Part shown: positions 42,046-45,269 of the stretch, piece by piece
Position numbering within the stretch: position 1 is the first letter of the stretch
Layout of the letters: the number at the start of each line of letters is the position of its first letter
DNA from: an uncultured bacterium
GTDB lineage: Bacteria > Patescibacteriota > Minisyncoccia > Phycocordibacterales > Phycocordibacteraceae
NCBI GenBank assembly: GCA_903994795.1
Contig: CAJEYI010000006.1
Coordinates: 1-45,269 of the forward strand
Reading direction: 5' to 3'
DNA: 45,269 bases
Translations under genes and position numbers: made by a program
Notes under the pieces: generated by a model
Told to the model about the DNA's origin: nothing
The model's input: the letters and a program-made list of their open reading frames with translations, nothing else
Databases searched by the model: none

Positions 42046-42145
42046 AGAATAAATAGATAATTAAGGTAACGCCGAGTTACTCACTTAAGAATAGCCTGTA
42101 CAGGGCGTACGTCAACGAGTTTGAGGTGGGTAATGTGGAAAAAGA

Positions 42146-43165
42146 CTAGTAACAGTTTCCGTCTACTCCGAGAGTCAATCCTGCAGCATCACACGATGCT
42201 GCTGTTTCGTTACCAGGTGCTGATACATAACCATTATTAGTTGTATCTGTACTACCAACTGTTGAAGCGTCAACACAGTTTCCATATTGATTATTTACTT
42301 GACCATCTGGACATGCACTATATAAACCGCTGTAAGTACCCGTGGTGTCCGTCGCACATGGCACACCAACTGCTTTAGGCGAACCATCTGGACACGTTCC
42401 TTGTGAAGGGTCTGTCCAGTTACCACTTGAATCTTGCACTAAACAAGGAACTCCAATTTCTTTTGGTGACCCGTCTGGACAAGTACCTTGAGACGATGAC
42501 CCTCCACCTGTAAACCAATTATAAATTCCGTTCGCAGCACCACCAATTCCATTAGTAATTCCGCTCAATAAATTATCGGATCCTGCACTTCCAGTTAAGG
42601 TATTGGATCCACCTCCTCCTGAAACGGAGTTTCCCCCATTTCCAGATGCTCCATTAGTTAGTGCATCATATACGCTTTGCTGATTACCACCTGAATTCGA
42701 CGGAACATATGTGCCCCCTTGATTTCCAGAACCATAGCCACCTCCTGACGAAGAATTGGTACTTCCATACGTAGGGAACGTAAAGGACGGAGCGCCCGAC
42801 TGAGAGAATCCAAACGTTGGTATGTCAGGACGAGTAGCATTATCAAAACCAAATGAGTTTACAAGCAAATTAATGAGTCCCCAAATAGAGAACATCACGG
42901 CGAAACCTATAACTCCCCACATCAGAAAGCGCTGACCCTCTTTCACTTTTTCTTCATCACCTCCTCCTGCAATAAAATACTGATATATCTTAAATATGAA
43001 AAGAGCAAATGCAATTGCAAATATGACCGGAACCACTACAAGGTTCAGTATGTTCATCACGTAGTTGAACAATGAAGGAATGTCGTTTACGTTTTGGGCG
43101 AATGTGATGAAAGGAGTAAAAAGTAATACCGACCCGAGCACTAACTGTATACGTAATAGTTTCAT
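42146..43165 (-). CDS. T4SS-pilin-like protein with a long Ser/Gly-rich, Cys-repeat tail
   Basis: 339 aa. Signal peptide (1-23), the two-helix pilin module (about 33-104; loop GGGDEEKVKEGQ) and then about 235 exterior residues: a Ser/Gly/Asn-rich spacer (about 120-230) and Cys repeats of the form CPDGSPK-x-x-GVPC (twice), plus a third shorter CPDGQ unit and further Cys pairs. The tail looks like a surface-exposed adhesive or spacer. TATTCT lies 7 nt before the ATG. Confidence 0.72.
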   Translation of the reverse strand: MKLLRIQLVLGSVLLFTPFITFAQNVNDIPSLFNYVMNILNLVVVPVIFAIAFALFIFKIYQYFIAGGGDEEKVKEGQRFLMWGVIGFAVMFSIWGLINLLVNSFGFDNATRPDIPTFGFSQSGAPSFTFPTYGSTNSSSGGGYGSGNQGGTYVPSNSGGNQQSVYDALTNGASGNGGNSVSGGGGSNTLTGSAGSDNLLSGITNGIGGAANGIYNWFTGGGSSSQGTCPDGSPKEIGVPCLVQDSSGNWTDPSQGTCPDGSPKAVGVPCATDTTGTYSGLYSACPDGQVNNQYGNCVDASTVGSTDTTNNGYVSAPGNETAASCDAAGLTLGVDGNCY

Positions 43166-43221
43166 AAGCTTAAGAATAACAGGGATTTATAAATAGTGAG
43201 GAGGTTATACACTTTTCACGT

Positions 43222-43479
43222 TTAACCATTTCCAACTACAGTGTTTAGTGTATTCAGAAGAATATTAACTAAGCCCCATACACTGAAAAGCACTCCCAGC
43301 CCAATAAGACCAAAAAGAAGTGCCTGCTTCCCTTTCTCTTTTGCCTCTTCCCCGTCCTCGATAAAGAAATATTTAATAATATTTATAAGGAAGAATATAA
43401 ATGCAAGTGTGAAAATAACAGGCACAACAAAGCTATTTACAATATTTACGATATTTACAACGACCTGATCAAATCTCAT
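43222..43479 (-). CDS. Two-helix T4SS-pilin-like membrane protein
   Basis: 85 aa. The helices (about 8-33 and 47-75) flank EDGEEAKEKGKQ; SVWGLVNILLN is shared with paralogues. It has no signal peptide. The start overlaps the stop of the upstream gene by 4 bp (ATGA), so translation is coupled. Confidence 0.72.
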   Translation of the reverse strand: MRFDQVVVNIVNIVNSFVVPVIFTLAFIFFLINIIKYFFIEDGEEAKEKGKQALLFGLIGLGVLFSVWGLVNILLNTLNTVVGNG

Positions 43480-44423
43480 AAGCCTTGTACGGTAGAAGCA
43501 ATGACCATTGCAATCGCTTGCGCCCCAAGCAAGAGAAGTCCTCCAACTGCAGTCCAGAGTAACGAGGAACGTGCGCTTTGCACTTTCTCAGGATTTCCTT
43601 GTGCCATAACAAATTGGAACCCAACAAATACAAGCATGAGTACTAGGAAAATTGATCCAATTTTTACTACGTAGCCCAAAATCTCTGACAAAAGTGTTGC
43701 AAGATCAGGTGCTTGCAATGGATTCCTAAGAATACCTGATCCTGAAGTATTTGTAGTAGGCGAACCGGTTTGTGTTAGTCCTGCACCACTTACTGTCGAG
43801 CTACACGCAGGATAATTAAGTGTATAGTCGTATGTCTGCTTTGTAAGCAAAACACAGTCATCAAGTACCACAGCTCCGGCCGGCAACTGCCCAATTGAAT
43901 CTCTTTGTGCTGCACATGAACCTTGATCCGAAAACACTTGCCCAGTTATGTCTACACATTGCGGATTTGCTGACGTATTTACTACAGCCACTTCGTATGA
44001 ATATTGGTTGACTGCTGAAGCATCAAGGTTTCTAGAATATGTATATGTGCCATTAGTGACTGTATTTGGGCTCGTAGGCGCAAAACTCAAAGCACTAACT
44101 GAAGCTCCGCATACCGGATTATCAAGTGTGTAATCATAATTAAGCTTTGTAATTTGAGTACAATTATCAAGCACAGATGCGCCAGCTGGGAGTTGGTTAT
44201 TTTCTGTCGCTGTGCAGTCGGCTGCTGTTGGGTATACGCGCTCTGAGATTGCATAACATGCGGGACTTTGGGAAGTATCTAAAACTTTTAGTTCATAGGA
44301 ATACTTGTTTAGCACAGATGAATCAAATGATCTGGAGTATGTATACGTATCCGCATGCGCCGGACTATACGCTAAAAGAAAAAGTGCCGTGAGTACGAGC
44401 GTGCTGTAGAAGTTTTTAATCAT
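43476..44423 (-). CDS. T4SS-pilin-like protein with two exterior repeat domains
   Basis: 315 aa. Signal peptide (1-24). Two tandem repeats follow (about 25-115 and 122-212), each opening with TYTYSR and NxYSYE and sharing Cys positions, an LPAG motif and a Y-D-Y-T-L motif. A linker leads to the two-helix pilin module (about 245-312; loop AQGNPEKVQSARS). The 4-bp ATGA overlaps at both ends tie it to the solute-binding gene upstream and the 85-aa pilin downstream. Confidence 0.75.
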   Translation of the reverse strand: MIKNFYSTLVLTALFLLAYSPAHADTYTYSRSFDSSVLNKYSYELKVLDTSQSPACYAISERVYPTAADCTATENNQLPAGASVLDNCTQITKLNYDYTLDNPVCGASVSALSFAPTSPNTVTNGTYTYSRNLDASAVNQYSYEVAVVNTSANPQCVDITGQVFSDQGSCAAQRDSIGQLPAGAVVLDDCVLLTKQTYDYTLNYPACSSTVSGAGLTQTGSPTTNTSGSGILRNPLQAPDLATLLSEILGYVVKIGSIFLVLMLVFVGFQFVMAQGNPEKVQSARSSLLWTAVGGLLLLGAQAIAMVIASTVQGL

Positions 44424-45190
44424 GAAGAAGATTGTAGTGCGGAATCAAGTGCCTGATCAGTAGCATTTACTGCATCTGCTGCATGATATTTGCCTGTGCT
44501 TATATTTGATATCATAGCTGAGAATATACTATCCGTAGTTACAGCGTCTGGGGATAGCCATCCATTAGATATGAGTGCGTCTGGGTAGTACACAGGAGCA
44601 TATAAGTCACCAGGTGGTGGAGCAAGGAGCATGCGATTTGCAGGAGCCATTGAAAGTGCCTGTGCGGCAATTGGGAGATATGAGACTCCTGTAAGTGCAG
44701 TGGCTGTCGAATATGCCCCTGTAGGATTATGTGATGCTTTTGGAATAGCGAATGCGTATGCGAGTCCGTAGTCAGTCTTTATTGTCGATGTCTGGAGTTG
44801 TGGGATTTGCGCCATGTCGAATGAAAGATTTGGGTTCGCTGCCTTTATTTGCGGCTCTTCTGACGCATAGCCGACATAGAATGCCAGCGACCCAGCTAGA
44901 AATGCTTGCTTTGCAGAACTATTTCCAGAGTTCCAGGTATATACAGTACGCGATGGATCTGCAAACTGTGTGTAGAAATTTAACGCAGCTGCGAGTGGAG
45001 ACACGCTACCGTACGATGCGCTTGATGTATTTGATAGTACTGAATGAATTCCTTGATTTACTGACTGCGTGATTGGTGATCCTGCCTGCATGAAAAGCAG
45101 TGAGAGAATACCTCGTGCATTTTCAATATTGTTGTACGTACCAAAGGCAACAGCACTTCGAGATGTGGCATGGTTCCTGTGCTTACACAT
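44420..45190 (-). CDS. Extracellular solute-binding protein, C-terminal part (truncated by contig end)
   Basis: Resembles the C-terminal half of ABC-type sugar or oligosaccharide binding proteins: an AFLAGSLAFYVGYASE segment, a YGLAYAFAIPKAS strand, and a Thr/Ala-rich helical end. The 5' part is missing. In this frame a TAA lies at 45197-45199, inside the artefactual end, so the ATG near 45190 is not a credible start. It is translationally coupled (ATGA) to the repeat-bearing pilin gene. No permease or ATPase is in the window. Confidence 0.65.
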   Translation of the reverse strand: MCKHRNHATSRSAVAFGTYNNIENARGILSLLFMQAGSPITQSVNQGIHSVLSNTSSASYGSVSPLAAALNFYTQFADPSRTVYTWNSGNSSAKQAFLAGSLAFYVGYASEEPQIKAANPNLSFDMAQIPQLQTSTIKTDYGLAYAFAIPKASHNPTGAYSTATALTGVSYLPIAAQALSMAPANRMLLAPPPGDLYAPVYYPDALISNGWLSPDAVTTDSIFSAMISNISTGKYHAADAVNATDQALDSALQSSS

Positions 45191-45269
45191 AACACATTAA
45201 ATCCTGCCACATCTCGAAAGATCGGAAGAGCGTCGTGTAGGGAAAGAGTGTGCACGGACGTGTAGATCT
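45157..45269. other. Sequencing artefact: fold-back followed by Illumina adapter
   Basis: 45157-45170 and 45205-45218 are 14-nt inverted copies. 45219-45251 matches the Illumina TruSeq read-through sequence, 45252-45259 fits an 8-nt i5 index, and 45260-45269 continues the P5 adapter. This is not genomic. Confidence 0.95.

Noticed and set aside
1-45218. CRISPR arrays or alternative genetic code
   Set aside because: No regularly spaced direct repeats were found, and TGA ends several well-conserved genes, so recoding as in Gracilibacteria is not supported.
45058-45255. Minus-strand ORF beginning MHTLSLHDALPI
   Set aside because: Its N-terminus is the translation of Illumina adapter, a known contamination signature.

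Overview
The window looks like one end of a metagenome-derived contig from a Patescibacteria/CPR bacterium, most likely a Parcubacteria-type lineage. This rests on gene content. There is a compact core (topA, relA/spoT, serS, ftsQ-like, dnaX without its zinc module, a short IF-2, rbfA, bL33, clpB), a large paralogous set of two-helix proteins of the type IV secretion pilin kind, a type IV pilin plus DprA, a tandem D-Ala-D-Ala ligase, and many genes with a -10 box only 5-9 nt before the ATG. TGA is used as stop, so the standard bacterial code fits. The last 51 bases (45219-45269) are Illumina adapter, so the right edge is a technical end.

Region 1, 1-7650, is accessory and phage-like. It holds a ParB/DNA-methylase fusion overlapping a small-terminase-like gene, a superinfection-immunity membrane protein, an intergenic region with six hairpins, a Schlafen AlbA_2 protein, a large serine recombinase, and a C5-cytosine methyltransferase convergent with a likely restriction endonuclease. 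No capsid or tail genes are seen, so this is a mobile or defence island rather than an intact prophage. A DUF2188-like gene, a structured leader and tRNA-Gln close it.

Region 2, 7860-25900, is mostly core: matrixin-like protease, dnaX, dus, NUDIX, ftsQ-like, serS, a type IV pilin, an ITPase-family enzyme, dprA, topA, relA/spoT, parB, tRNA-Leu and miaA. It ends in a three-gene cluster in which two proteins share a secretion-pilin chassis but carry different predicted cell-wall hydrolase domains. tRNA-Trp and an unusual set of inverted copies of its 3' end follow.

Region 3, 25900-37400, mixes small SD-led or terminator-flanked accessory genes with core genes: two hypotheticals, an MFS transporter behind a probable transcription attenuator, an asparaginase-like protein, a double Ddl, a membrane protein, a DoxX protein, bL33, ClpB, a degenerate HtrA-like protein, a 141-nt long-hairpin element and an exported hypothetical.

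Region 4, 37400-45218, has a NifS-like cysteine desulfurase divergent from infB-rbfA, a tRNA cluster (Cys, Leu, Lys, Leu), and five further pilin-like membrane proteins. The last of these is coupled to a truncated solute-binding protein. Taken together, the pilins, the pilin-hydrolase fusions and DprA suggest an envelope-spanning secretion or uptake machine, but no ATPase of such a system is present here.

The strongest leads are the pilin-hydrolase module swap (22731-25410), the MFS leader attenuator (27080-27304), the six-hairpin RNA in the defence island (2259-2413) and the 141-nt hairpin element (36599-36739).
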